This document shows, one piece after another, positions 1 through 10,844 of a stretch of DNA of 64,000 bases; the first letter of the stretch is position 1, and each line of letters starts with the position of its first letter. Origin of the DNA: Dechloromonas denitrificans (GTDB taxonomy: Bacteria; Pseudomonadota; Gammaproteobacteria; Burkholderiales; Rhodocyclaceae); assembly GCF_020510665.1 (NCBI RefSeq), contig NZ_CP075187.1, positions 764,501-828,500 on the forward strand, written 5' to 3'. A model generated the notes under the pieces. It was given only the letters and a program-made list of their open reading frames with translations. It had not been told where the DNA came from and did not search any database. The position numbers and the translations under genes are program-made.

Positions 1-1845
<1,845 letters not shown>

Positions 1846-1857
1846 GGGAGAGACAAC

Positions 1858-3489
1858 ATGAGCCAAATCATTGAAGTCACAGTCCCCGATATCGGCGACT
1901 TCGAAAGCGTTCCGGTCATTGAGCTGTTCGTCAAAGTCGGCGACAGCATCAAGGTCGACGATGCCATTGTTACCCTCGAATCCGACAAGGCTACGATGGA
2001 TGTGCCTTCCACGGTCGACGGCGTCGTCAAGGAAGTTTTGGTCCAGCTGGGTTCCAAGGTGGGCGAAGGCGCGCTGCTGATCAAGGTTGAAACCGGTGGC
2101 GCCGCAGCCGCTGCACCGGCTCCGGCCGCTCAGGCCGCAGCACCCGCCCCGGTGGCTGCGCCTGTTGCCGCCCCGGCTGCTGCCGGCGGTGGTGTGGTCG
2201 AGGTCAAGGTGCCGGATATTGGCGATTTCGCCGAAGTGCCGGTCATCGAACTGTTCGTCAAGGTCGGCGATACGATCAAGGTCGACGACGCGATTGTGAC
2301 CCTGGAATCCGACAAGGCGACGATGGATGTGCCTTCGACGGTGGCCGGTACGGTCAAGGAAGTTCTCATCCAGCTCGGTTCCAAGGTGGGTGAAGGTGCT
2401 GTTTTGATCAAGGTTGAAACGGGTGCTTCGGCCCCGGCTGCCGCGCCTGTCGCTCAAGCCGCTGCGCCGGTTGCCGCTGCCGCTCCGGCTGCGGTTTCTG
2501 CCCCGGTTGCCGCGTCGACCGCAGCAGCCCCAGTGGCGCTGGCGCCGGCCCTGCCGCTCGGTGCCAAGGTGCATGCTTCGCCGTCGGTCCGCGCTTATGC
2601 CCGCGAACTCGGTGTCGATCTGTCGAAGGTGCCGGCGACCGGTCCGAAGAACCGTATCGTCAAGGAAGACCTGACCAAGTACGTCAAGGGCGTCATGTCC
2701 GGTGTCATTTCCGGCCCGGTCGCTTCGGCGGCTGGCGGCGTCACCGGCGGTGGCGTGCTCGACCTGCTGCCCTGGCCAAAGGTCGATTTCGCCAAGTTCG
2801 GCGAGATCGAGGTCAAGCCGCTGTCGCGCATCAAGAAGATTTCCGGCCAGAACCTGTCGCGCAACTGGGTGATGATCCCGGCCGTGACTTATCACGAAGA
2901 TGCCGACATCACCGATCTGGAAGCCTTCCGCGTTCAGTTGAACAAGGAAAACGAGAAGTCCGGCAACAAGCTGACCATGCTTGCCTTCCTGATCAAGGCT
3001 TGCGTCAAGGCGATGCAGAAGTATCCGGAATTCAACGCCTCGCTTGACGGCGACAACCTGGTGCTGAAGAAGTATTTCAACATCGGTTTCGCGGCCGATA
3101 CGCCGAACGGCCTGGTCGTGCCGGTGATCAAGAATGCCGACAAGAAGGGCGTCTTCGAGATTGCCAAGGAATCCGGCGAACTGGCCAAGCAAGCCCGCGA
3201 CGGCAAGCTGAAGCCGGCCGACATGTCCGGTGCCTGCTTCACGATCTCCAGCCTGGGCGGCATCGGTGGCACTTACTTCGCACCGATCGTCAATGCGCCG
3301 GAAGTCGCCATCCTCGGCGTCAACAAGTCCTCGCTGAAGCCGGTTTGGGACGGCAAGCAGTTCGTGCCGCGCCTGACCCTGCCGATGTCGCTGACTGCCG
3401 ATCACCGCGTGATCGACGGCGCGCTGGCCACCCGCTTCAACGTCTATGTCGCCGAACTGCTGGCCGACATGCGCCGGATGATCGTTTAA
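1858..3489 (+). CDS. aceF: Dihydrolipoyl acetyltransferase (PDH E2) with two lipoyl domains
   Basis: 543 residues. E2 is the core of the pyruvate dehydrogenase complex and transfers acetyl from lipoamide to CoA. Two lipoyl domains (about 1-80 and 113-190) each carry the ESDKATMDVPS motif, with lipoyl lysines at about K44 and K153. They are joined by Ala/Pro-rich swinging arms. A peripheral subunit-binding domain follows (about 240-277, SPSVRAYARELGVDL). The catalytic domain ends with ADHRVIDG, placing the active-site His at about 516. The start has GGGAGAGACAAC just upstream. The gene lies between aceE and lpdA with gaps of about 10 bp, so translation of the three is probably coupled. Confidence 0.98.
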   Translation: MSQIIEVTVPDIGDFESVPVIELFVKVGDSIKVDDAIVTLESDKATMDVPSTVDGVVKEVLVQLGSKVGEGALLIKVETGGAAAAAPAPAAQAAAPAPVAAPVAAPAAAGGGVVEVKVPDIGDFAEVPVIELFVKVGDTIKVDDAIVTLESDKATMDVPSTVAGTVKEVLIQLGSKVGEGAVLIKVETGASAPAAAPVAQAAAPVAAAAPAAVSAPVAASTAAAPVALAPALPLGAKVHASPSVRAYARELGVDLSKVPATGPKNRIVKEDLTKYVKGVMSGVISGPVASAAGGVTGGGVLDLLPWPKVDFAKFGEIEVKPLSRIKKISGQNLSRNWVMIPAVTYHEDADITDLEAFRVQLNKENEKSGNKLTMLAFLIKACVKAMQKYPEFNASLDGDNLVLKKYFNIGFAADTPNGLVVPVIKNADKKGVFEIAKESGELAKQARDGKLKPADMSGACFTISSLGGIGGTYFAPIVNAPEVAILGVNKSSLKPVWDGKQFVPRLTLPMSLTADHRVIDGALATRFNVYVAELLADMRRMIV

Positions 3490-3499
3490 GGGGAATGCG

Positions 3500-5287
3500 A
3501 TGAGCCAGATTATTGAAGTCAAAGTCCCCGATATCGGCGATTTCGCCGAAGTGCCGGTCATCGAGCTGTTCGTCAAGGTTGGTGACAGCATCAAGGTCGA
3601 CGACGCCATCGTCACGCTGGAATCCGACAAGGCCACCATGGATGTGCCGAGCCCGGTTGAAGGCGTGGTCAAGGAAGTGCTGGTCCAGCTCGGCGCCAAG
3701 GTGGCCGAAGGTGCGCTGCTGATCAAAGTCGAAACGGGCGCTGCCGCAGCAGCACCGGTTTCTGCCCCGGCAGCACAGTCGACCCTAGGGCCAGCCGTTG
3801 CTCCTGTGGTCGCAGCAGTCGCCCCGGTTGCCGGCAGCCATACCGGCGGTGCCGACATCGAGTGCGAGATGCTCGTCCTCGGTGCCGGCCCGGGTGGCTA
3901 CTCCGCCGCTTTCCGTTCGGCCGACCTCGGCATGAAGACGGTGATCGTCGAACGCTACGCTACCCTGGGTGGCGTCTGCCTCAACGTTGGCTGCATTCCG
4001 TCCAAGGCACTGCTACACGTTGCTGCAGTGATCGAGGAGGCTGAACACGCCAACGACCTCGGCGTTACCTTCGCCGCACCGCAAGTCGACATCGACAAGC
4101 TGCGCGCCCACAAGGACAAGGTCGTCGGCAAGCTGACCGGCGGCCTGGCCGGCATGGCCAAGGGCCGCAAGGTCGACATCGTGCGCGGTTTCGGCACCTT
4201 CCTCGATCCGCACCACATCGAGGTTGAAGTCACCGAAGGTACGGGGCAGGACAAGACCGGTTCGAAGAAGGTCATCAAGTTCCAGAAATGCATCATCGCC
4301 GCCGGCTCGGCTGCGGTGCATCTGCCCTTCATTCCGAAGGACCCGCGCATTGTCGACTCGACCGGCGCGCTCGAACTGCGTTTCGTGCCGCAAAAGATGC
4401 TGGTTATCGGCGGCGGTATCATCGGCCTCGAAATGGCCACCGTCTATTCGACGCTGGGTGCCAAGGTTGATGTCGTCGAGATGATGGATGGCCTGATGCA
4501 AGGGCCTGACCACGATGCCGTCAAGGTCTGGGAGAAGCAGAATACGCATCGCTTCGACAAGATCATGCTGAAAACCAAGACTGTCGCGGTCGACGCCCGT
4601 GAAGATGGTCTTTACGTGACGTTCGAAGGTGAAGGCGTTTCGCCCGAGCCGGTCAAGTACGACATGATCCTGCAAGCCGCCGGCCGTGCGCCGAACGGCA
4701 AGAAGATCGGTGCCGACAAGGCCGGTGTCGCGGTCACCGACCGTGGCTTCATCAACGTCGATGCCCAGATGCGGACCAACGTGCCGCACATCTTCGCCAT
4801 CGGCGATGTGGTCGGCAACCCGATGCTGGCCCACAAGGCGGTGCATGAAGCGCACGTTGCGGCTGAAGTTGCGGCCGGTCACAAAGCCGCTTTCGACGCC
4901 ACCGTGATTCCGGGCGTTGCCTACACCCATCCGGAAGTGGCATGGGTTGGCTATACCGAGGAGCAGGCCAAGAAGGAAGGTCGCAAGGTCGAGTCCGCCA
5001 AGTTCCCGTGGGCCGCCTCCGGTCGCGCCATCGCCAATGGTGCCGATTACGGCTTCACCAAGCTGATTTTCGATGCCGAAACGCATCGCGTCATCGGCGG
5101 GGCCATCGTTGGTCCGAACGCCGGCGACATGATCGGCGAAGTCTGTCTGGCGATCGAAATGGGCTGCGACTCGGTCGATATCGGCAAAACCATTCACCCG
5201 CACCCGACGCTGGGCGAAACGGTGGGTATGGCGGCCGAAGTGGCGCATGGTACTTGTACCGACGTGCCGGCGCCACGCAAGAAATAG
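3500..5287 (+). CDS. lpdA: Dihydrolipoamide dehydrogenase (PDH E3) with N-terminal lipoyl domain
   Basis: 595 residues, about 120 longer than a plain E3. Residues 1-80 are a lipoyl domain nearly identical to those of the preceding E2 (ESDKATMDVPS, lipoyl Lys 44). An Ala/Pro linker follows and then the flavoprotein: FAD motif VLGAGPGGYSAA at about 130, redox pair C160/C165 in GGVCLNVGCIPSK, NAD motif VIGGGIIGLE, and the C-terminal His568/Glu573 pair (HPHPTLGE). E3 reoxidises dihydrolipoamide to NADH. Lipoyl-E3 fusions are known in other betaproteobacteria (for example Neisseria p64k). It is the last gene of the operon and is followed by a strong terminator. Confidence 0.97.
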   Translation: MSQIIEVKVPDIGDFAEVPVIELFVKVGDSIKVDDAIVTLESDKATMDVPSPVEGVVKEVLVQLGAKVAEGALLIKVETGAAAAAPVSAPAAQSTLGPAVAPVVAAVAPVAGSHTGGADIECEMLVLGAGPGGYSAAFRSADLGMKTVIVERYATLGGVCLNVGCIPSKALLHVAAVIEEAEHANDLGVTFAAPQVDIDKLRAHKDKVVGKLTGGLAGMAKGRKVDIVRGFGTFLDPHHIEVEVTEGTGQDKTGSKKVIKFQKCIIAAGSAAVHLPFIPKDPRIVDSTGALELRFVPQKMLVIGGGIIGLEMATVYSTLGAKVDVVEMMDGLMQGPDHDAVKVWEKQNTHRFDKIMLKTKTVAVDAREDGLYVTFEGEGVSPEPVKYDMILQAAGRAPNGKKIGADKAGVAVTDRGFINVDAQMRTNVPHIFAIGDVVGNPMLAHKAVHEAHVAAEVAAGHKAAFDATVIPGVAYTHPEVAWVGYTEEQAKKEGRKVESAKFPWAASGRAIANGADYGFTKLIFDAETHRVIGGAIVGPNAGDMIGEVCLAIEMGCDSVDIGKTIHPHPTLGETVGMAAEVAHGTCTDVPAPRKK

Positions 5288-5326
5288 TTTTTACGGTTCT
5301 TCTCTGCGCCGCAAGGCGTTCGGTTT

Positions 5327-5355
5327 GGGCGACGGTGACACCGTCGCCCTTTTTT
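5327..5355 (+). terminator. Rho-independent terminator of the PDH operon
   Basis: A 9-bp GC-rich stem (GGGCGACGG / CCGTCGCCC) with a short loop is followed by six T. It lies 40 bp after the lpdA stop and just before the next gene. Confidence 0.93.
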
Positions 5356-5371
5356 ATGCTAAAAACCGGCG

Positions 5372-5860
5372 ATGACTTCCATTCCGCTTCCCCGTCGCTC
5401 TCCCGAAGAGCAAGCCCGCCTTGAGGCTACGCTGCGCGATGTTTTCGAACATAAGCTCTGTTTCAACGAACTGCTCGGATTCAAGGTCGAATCGCTCGAT
5501 CCGGCAGCCCCGAAAATCAGTTTTGCCATGCGCCCCGACCTGATCGGGCACTTCCTGCATGGCCGCCTGCATGGCGGCGTGATCGCCACGGTGCTCGATA
5601 CTGTCGGCGGCCTGGCGGCAACGGTTGCCATCGCGGAAAAATTCAACAGCGAGACAACCGAGCAGGTTGGTCATCGTTTCGGCCGGATCGGCACCATCGA
5701 TCTGCGAACCGATTATCTGCACCAGGGGATCGGCAAAAAATTTACGGCCACCGGACGGATTACCCGTCTCGGTGGCCGTATTGCTTCGGTCCAGATGACC
5801 CTGGAGAACGATGCCGGCCAGTTGATTGCAACCGGCTGCGCCTCCTACGTCATCAGCTAG
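5372..5860 (+). CDS. yigI: YigI-type acyl-CoA thioesterase (hotdog fold)
   Basis: 162 residues, the usual length of the family. Hotdog thioesterases of the PaaI/YigI group hydrolyse acyl-CoA; E. coli YigI acts on medium and long chains. Visible signatures are the conserved LHGGVIATVLDTVGGLAA helix (catalytic acidic residue region) and GRIGTIDLRTDYLHQG, which resembles RMGTIDLRVDYL of YigI. It starts right after the PDH terminator and so has its own promoter. Its stop codon directly abuts the stop of the convergent ppk2 gene. The true substrate is not shown by sequence. Confidence 0.85.
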   Translation: MTSIPLPRRSPEEQARLEATLRDVFEHKLCFNELLGFKVESLDPAAPKISFAMRPDLIGHFLHGRLHGGVIATVLDTVGGLAATVAIAEKFNSETTEQVGHRFGRIGTIDLRTDYLHQGIGKKFTATGRITRLGGRIASVQMTLENDAGQLIATGCASYVIS

Positions 5861-6988
5861 TTACAGAATCGGCAGTCCCTGCTGCTCGCCACGTTCATAC
5901 ACGACGTTGGCGCGGCCGACAATCAGCGGGTCAAGGTTGCCGATCCTGTCCGTGTCCTTGTTGGCGTACGGCAGTTTGTGCAGGACATAGCGCATGGCGT
6001 TGAGTCGTGCGCGCTTCTTGCAATTCGACTTGATCACCGTCCACGGTGCATCGGCCGTATCGGTGTGGAAGAACATCGCTTCCTTGGCCTTGGTGTAGTC
6101 GTCCCACTTGTCGAGTGAGGCCATGTCGATCGGTGACAGCTTCCACTGTTTGAGCGGATGTACCTTGCGTTCGCCGAAGCGGCGGCGCTGCTCTTCACGG
6201 CTGACCGAGAACCAGAACTTGATCAGATGTGTTCCATTGCGCGCCAGCATGCGCTCGAACTCCGGCGCCTGACGGACGAATTCGGCGTATTCCTGGTCTG
6301 AGCAGAAGCCCATCACCCGTTCGACACCGGAGCGGTTGTACCACGAGCGGTCGAACATGACGATTTCACCATTGGTCGGCAGGTGCTGCACGTAACGCTG
6401 GAAGTACCATTGGCCGCGTTCGATTTCGCTCGGTTTTTCGAGTGCAACAACCCGTGCGCCGCGTGGGTTCAGGTGTTCCATGAAACGCTTGATGGTGCCG
6501 CCCTTGCCGGCCGCATCGCGTCCTTCGAACAGGATGACGACCTTCTGTCCGGTTTCCTTGACCCAGGCTTGCAACTTGAGCAATTCGACCTGGAGGCGGT
6601 ATTTCTGCCGCTCATAGTTGCGGCGCTGCATCAGGTTCTTGTACGGATAGCCGCCGTCGCGCCAGTCCTTGGCCAGTTCTTCATCCGGCGTCGTCGGCTG
6701 CTCGCCGGTCAGGATGCCTTGCTGCTTGAGCAGGTTCTTGAGCAATGCGGCGGACTCTTCCGGCGGCATGCCGGCAATCACGTCGCGCATGGCGCCGAGT
6801 TTTGATTCCTGGGCGCCGTCGACCGCGGCTTTAACGGTGAAGGATTCGATGCCCGACTGACTCAGGCTGGGGGGGCGGTCACCCAGATTGGCCGGCCTGG
6901 CCTTGACCTGGCGTGTTGCAGGTTTTTTCGGTGCAGCAGCAATAGTTGCGACCGGTGGTTTTGTGCTTGTTTTTTTTGTGGTGACCAT
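5861..6988 (-). CDS. ppk2: Polyphosphate kinase 2 family protein
   Basis: PPK2 transfers phosphate between polyphosphate and nucleoside diphosphates. 375 residues from the ATG at 6988, which has AGGAG six bases upstream; an upstream in-frame start at 7021 lacks such a site. A basic Ala/Pro/Lys-rich tail of about 90 residues precedes the catalytic core. The core has Walker A FEGRDAAGKGG (about 154-164), the lid region and Walker B MFDRSWYNRSGVERVMG, then SPIDMASLDKWDDYTKAKE. The single-domain architecture fits class I PPK2. The upstream neighbour sixA is on the same strand. Confidence 0.93.
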   Translation of the reverse strand: MVTTKKTSTKPPVATIAAAPKKPATRQVKARPANLGDRPPSLSQSGIESFTVKAAVDGAQESKLGAMRDVIAGMPPEESAALLKNLLKQQGILTGEQPTTPDEELAKDWRDGGYPYKNLMQRRNYERQKYRLQVELLKLQAWVKETGQKVVILFEGRDAAGKGGTIKRFMEHLNPRGARVVALEKPSEIERGQWYFQRYVQHLPTNGEIVMFDRSWYNRSGVERVMGFCSDQEYAEFVRQAPEFERMLARNGTHLIKFWFSVSREEQRRRFGERKVHPLKQWKLSPIDMASLDKWDDYTKAKEAMFFHTDTADAPWTVIKSNCKKRARLNAMRYVLHKLPYANKDTDRIGNLDPLIVGRANVVYERGEQQGLPIL

Positions 6989-7045
6989 GCCCTCTCCTGA
7001 CGTTAATGGGAAAAGGTTCATTTCACGCCTAAGCGTGGCGCTTGT

Positions 7046-7501
7046 CTAGTCCAGTAATTCTGCCGGGAGTACGGCGCGCAGAACGGTTTGCGTTTCACCG
7101 CGGCGAACGCGGTTGCTGAGCCACCACAAGGCGCCTTTTTTGATCGTCCATTCGGCCTCATGGCCGGCAAGCAGTAGCGATGCCATGCGGCCGAGTGAAG
7201 GCTGGTGACCGATGATCAGTACCGAACCATTGGCATTGGGCCAGCCCGAGGCGGCGATCAGCTCGGAAACGCAGGCTTCCGGACCGATCTTGCGGTGGGT
7301 TTCGAAAGGCAGCTTGAGCGCTTCGGCTGTTTGCTGGGTGCGGACCGACGGGCTGACGATGATGCGCAAATCCTTCGGTTGGTGGGCGTGAATCCACGTG
7401 GCCATCAAACGGGCCTGCTTTTCGCCGCGCTCGGTGAGCCGGCGTTTCATGTCTTCTTCGCCATCCTCCGCTTCGGCGTGGCGCCACAACAGCAAATCCA
7501 T
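7046..7501 (-). CDS. sixA: Phosphohistidine phosphatase SixA family
   Basis: About 151 residues. A histidine phosphatase fold is shown by the N-terminal LLLWRHAEAED (catalytic His 8, with RHA in place of the usual RHG), LTERGEKQA and the second catalytic His in IIGHQPSLGRM. SixA removes phosphate from histidine-phosphotransfer domains. The start is chosen by homology at the internal ATG (7501). An ATG at 7534 would add 11 residues, and neither has a strong ribosome site. It lies just upstream of ppk2 on the same strand. This genome region also contains several Hpt-domain proteins, which are possible substrates (inference). Confidence 0.85.
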   Translation of the reverse strand: MDLLLWRHAEAEDGEEDMKRRLTERGEKQARLMATWIHAHQPKDLRIIVSPSVRTQQTAEALKLPFETHRKIGPEACVSELIAASGWPNANGSVLIIGHQPSLGRMASLLLAGHEAEWTIKKGALWWLSNRVRRGETQTVLRAVLPAELLD

Positions 7502-7587
7502 GGTCGTGCTCGTACTCAGGGTCAAAGGCGGCATGATGAAGGTTTCATGTTACGGGGATATTTCATCGCGGGCGCCCGCTGTCCCGG

Positions 7588-9939
7588 TCAGTTGTTTTCG
7601 AGTCGGCTGTAATCAAGAATGGCCGCCTCATTCGGCGTTCTCTGGCGCCAGTCGGCGTGAATGGCGTCGCTCAACGGCCAGAAGCGCGGATCGGTCCGGC
7701 GAATACCGAAGCGTTCGGTCAGGCGAACCAAGTCTTCATTGCTCGACAGGCCGGCAACTGCCTGGCTGAAAAATGACAGTTCCGATGCGTCGACCGCAAA
7801 AATGGCGTTCGGATAGGCGCCGACCACGCCATCGAGCGCAAGCAGCGTATCTTCTTGCGGCAAGCGCCGCGTCGCCTCCCTGAAAAGTTCGGCGACGTTG
7901 CTGTGTGCGCTGTTGCGAATCAGCGATACGACATGAAGCCGGCCATCGTTCTGAGTGATTGCCAGCAGGCTGTTTTCCGGCATGTGGGAAGCCGCGATGC
8001 CGTGTGTTGTCGATAATTGCCGAAGTGCTCCCAGGGCAATTGCCGACCATTCGCTGGCCTTGAAGTCGAGCGTACTGTCACGAATTCCCGACATGCGTTG
8101 CTGCAGGATTTGGTACAACTCGTCGAGCGGCGATTTGCTGCGATAGCGCATGCCGCTTTCCTTGGGGAAGTAACTGGTTGCGTCGGCAAAGTACCGGATG
8201 TGGGGCTCGCTGCGCCCGCGATACCAGCGGTCGAGCACCGGTTGGCGTGCCTTGAGCGGTAACAGGGTGAGGAAATTCTGTTCGCCTTCCATGCGTAGAA
8301 AATCCATGTACAGCCGGGTGGCAACCTGATGGCCGAGGTTGCCATAGACATCGAAGCCGGCGACAAGCAGGTAGTGCATCCGCTCGAACAGCGGGTAGCC
8401 GAGGAGCAATGTGGTTTGCGGGCGTTCTCCCGCCAGGCCGCGGACAACCGAGGCGCTGTCGAAGTGACGGAAAACGGTGAGCGCGGCATTCGGGTTGTTG
8501 CCGTCGCCATCCCACAGATTACGGACATGGGGCAGGAATTCGCGTGTTGCCGAGCGCGCCAGGATGTTGCTTTTTGTTTCGAGATACTGGCTTTCGAGTT
8601 TTGCATACTGGCGCCATGCGAGGAGCCCGGCTGTGCTTTCGTGCTCGGCAGGCAGGCGTAGTGCCGGCGTGGCGGCATCCAGCATGGCGTTCATCAGCTT
8701 GGTTTCCTTGCTGTCCGGTGCCACGAAGACCACCCAGAAATGATCGTTGATCACATTCAGTGCGACTTGTCCGCGACAAACCGGCCCTTTCATGAAGCCC
8801 ATCAGCGTGAACTGGGCTTCGTCGAGCATGAAACGGTAGCGGGCGTCGACCGGGAGCGAATGGAACGTGGCAAAAGGATTCGAAGCTTGTTCCGGAGCGT
8901 AACCAGGGAGTTCGGCAACCGGGTAATCCGCCGAAATGAACCACTCGCGCAAGCGGGCCATGCGCGCGGCATCGAGCTTGAGCGGCATGTGCTTTTTGGC
9001 CACCGAGGTGGCTTCCATGCGCTGCAAGCGGTAATACACACGATCGGTCGCCGGGTCGTCGTACGGTCGACGGGTGGCGATCAGACGAATGGGCTGGCCG
9101 GGGGGCGTGCTGCTGCGTACCAGTTCAAAAAAGTGTCCGGGCCATTCGTCAAAGTGGAAGTGTCCGATGTACCAATGCTCGAAGATGTAGCGGGCCATCA
9201 AGCGTGATTTCAGGTCGTCCCCGTTGAGAAAGCTTTCCCAGTCGGCAACCTGGGTTTGTACTGTCTGGGGTACGGGGGGCGGTGGTGAATAAGGGGCGCC
9301 GGCTTCGATCCAGCGGGTCAGCGTACGATGCTCTGCGCTTGAGATCGGTGGCAGGCCGAAGGGCATGCCGCGGGTTGGATGGCTGCGGGTATAGAGATCG
9401 AGTCCCTCGGCTACCACGCATTGGGCGCTGCGATCGAGTGAGAAATCAATATCCGGATCATTCAGCGCTCCGATCCGGGGGCCGGGGTTTTCCTGTTTCA
9501 GGGTCAGCAAGCGGTGCATGACACCTGCTTCGCGATTGGCTTCAAGGCTGGGTTGCCGTTCGTTGAGGACAGGGAAAAAGCCCATCTGCCGCCATTCGAC
9601 ATTGCTTTGTGCATCAATGCCGAGCCGCGTTGGCTGAGCCGCAAGCAGGCGTGCGGCGGCATAGACGACTTCCGGGTTGGCGCCACGGGTCAGGCCGGCG
9701 TAACTGGTCAAGTTGAGTTGGCAGGGGGCGTCGTAGCAGGCGTGACAAGTGACACAGCGCTGATCGAGGATCGGCTGGATGTCTTTTTGATAGTCTGGCG
9801 CGGCGGCTGACGCGCCTGTTGGGCGTTGGTCAAAACGTGCCGGATCGGCCGGGCCGTAGCGATCTTCAAGCTGCAGGGCAACGACGGTGGCACAGCCTGC
9901 TAACAAGAAAACGATGAACAACGTGAGCAGGCGGCGCAT
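7588..9939 (-). CDS. cti: Fatty acid cis/trans isomerase, periplasmic haem lipoprotein
   Basis: 783 residues. Cti converts cis-unsaturated membrane fatty acids into trans forms as a rapid response to solvents and heat. The N-terminus is a lipoprotein-like signal (VFLLAGC lipobox, Cys 16). A cytochrome c-type haem site CVTCHACYD follows at about residue 62, as in known Cti proteins. The length matches the family (about 760-780). It appears to be transcribed alone; sixA lies 86 bp downstream on the same strand. No clear regulator is adjacent. Confidence 0.93.
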   Translation of the reverse strand: MRRLLTLFIVFLLAGCATVVALQLEDRYGPADPARFDQRPTGASAAAPDYQKDIQPILDQRCVTCHACYDAPCQLNLTSYAGLTRGANPEVVYAAARLLAAQPTRLGIDAQSNVEWRQMGFFPVLNERQPSLEANREAGVMHRLLTLKQENPGPRIGALNDPDIDFSLDRSAQCVVAEGLDLYTRSHPTRGMPFGLPPISSAEHRTLTRWIEAGAPYSPPPPVPQTVQTQVADWESFLNGDDLKSRLMARYIFEHWYIGHFHFDEWPGHFFELVRSSTPPGQPIRLIATRRPYDDPATDRVYYRLQRMEATSVAKKHMPLKLDAARMARLREWFISADYPVAELPGYAPEQASNPFATFHSLPVDARYRFMLDEAQFTLMGFMKGPVCRGQVALNVINDHFWVVFVAPDSKETKLMNAMLDAATPALRLPAEHESTAGLLAWRQYAKLESQYLETKSNILARSATREFLPHVRNLWDGDGNNPNAALTVFRHFDSASVVRGLAGERPQTTLLLGYPLFERMHYLLVAGFDVYGNLGHQVATRLYMDFLRMEGEQNFLTLLPLKARQPVLDRWYRGRSEPHIRYFADATSYFPKESGMRYRSKSPLDELYQILQQRMSGIRDSTLDFKASEWSAIALGALRQLSTTHGIAASHMPENSLLAITQNDGRLHVVSLIRNSAHSNVAELFREATRRLPQEDTLLALDGVVGAYPNAIFAVDASELSFFSQAVAGLSSNEDLVRLTERFGIRRTDPRFWPLSDAIHADWRQRTPNEAAILDYSRLENN

Positions 9940-10057
9940 GGCTGATTTTCGAGTCGATGTTCAAGTGACTCAAAAGTCTATTTTCTTCATCGCGGGAAGT
10001 AAAGGCGCAAGGGGAGGGCGGTGCTTGCCCTGCACCCTCGCGGGGCGATGCTTCAGG

Positions 10058-10519
10058 TCATGATGTGAAAGTGTCGGGCATTTGCAGGGCGACGACTTCG
10101 CCGCGTGCCGTGGCAATGCCTTCCGCGTAGACCGTAGCTTCGACCACCACTTTGCGCCCCTTGATTTCCTTGATACGTCCGCGAATTTCCAGTTGTGGGC
10201 CGAGTGGCGTGGGTTTCAGGTAGCTGACTTGCAGCGAGCCGGTGACAAAGCGAAAGGCCGGCAAGCTATTCATCGCCCTGTTTTCCGCACGATACATCGC
10301 TGCGGCGGCGGTTCCCGTGCCATGGCAGTCAATCAGTGAGGCCAGCAGGCCGCCATAGACAAACCCCGGAATGGCGGTGTGCTCAGGCCGTGGCTGGAAG
10401 TGGGTTACCGTTTCGTCGCCATCCCAGAATGTCTTGATTTGATGGCCGTCGTGATTGAGCCGACCGCAGCCGTAGCAGTGCGCGACGTTTTCGGGGTAAT
10501 ACTCCTGAAAAGCTTGCAT
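10058..10519 (-). CDS. PaaI-family hotdog thioesterase
   Basis: 153 residues from the ATG at 10519, which is preceded by AGGAT at suitable spacing; a start at 10552 would add 11 residues. The fold is indicated by AIPGFVYGGLLASLIDCHGTGTAAAAMY (hotdog helix with the catalytic acidic residue) and the later SLQVSYLKPTPLG strand. The N-terminal HCYGCGRLNHDG contains a CxxC pair, as found in a group of small betaproteobacterial thioesterases. The substrate is unknown. It is a second thioesterase in this 5-kb stretch, not closely similar to the YigI-like protein. Confidence 0.8.
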   Translation of the reverse strand: MQAFQEYYPENVAHCYGCGRLNHDGHQIKTFWDGDETVTHFQPRPEHTAIPGFVYGGLLASLIDCHGTGTAAAAMYRAENRAMNSLPAFRFVTGSLQVSYLKPTPLGPQLEIRGRIKEIKGRKVVVEATVYAEGIATARGEVVALQMPDTFTS

Positions 10520-10720
10520 GGGTAATCCTGTTCGTTGTTGATCCGGATGCATGCTAGGGCAGTCATCCTCAGGTGCCCATTGCCAAGTCTGACAGGGAGG
10601 ATGCAGATTCTGACAATCGGAATTTTCGGGGGCTTTGAAAGGGTGGGGTGGTGTTGCAATTTATGACAAGTGTTGCGATCCTTCCTTTACGATTTCTTAC
10701 AAATGAGGCGCTTGGCTCCC

Positions 10721-10740
10721 CTATACTGCCTCCCGTATAG
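10721..10740. promoter_or_regulatory. Inverted repeat upstream of the tolC-like gene
   Basis: CTATAC and GTATAG are perfect 6-bp arms with an 8-bp spacer, about 105 bp before the tolC-like ATG. The left arm contains TATACT, a possible -10 box with TTACAA 19 bp upstream (wide spacing). It could be an operator over the promoter. No experimental or family match is known to me. Confidence 0.3.
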
Positions 10741-10844
10741 CCCATTCGGGGTTAGTTGAACGATTTTTGGCCGACAACTTTTGGCTGTTTGATACGTTCA
10801 AGGCCCTTTGGCTCGATTGAAGACTTTTTGGATTGTTCGCATAT

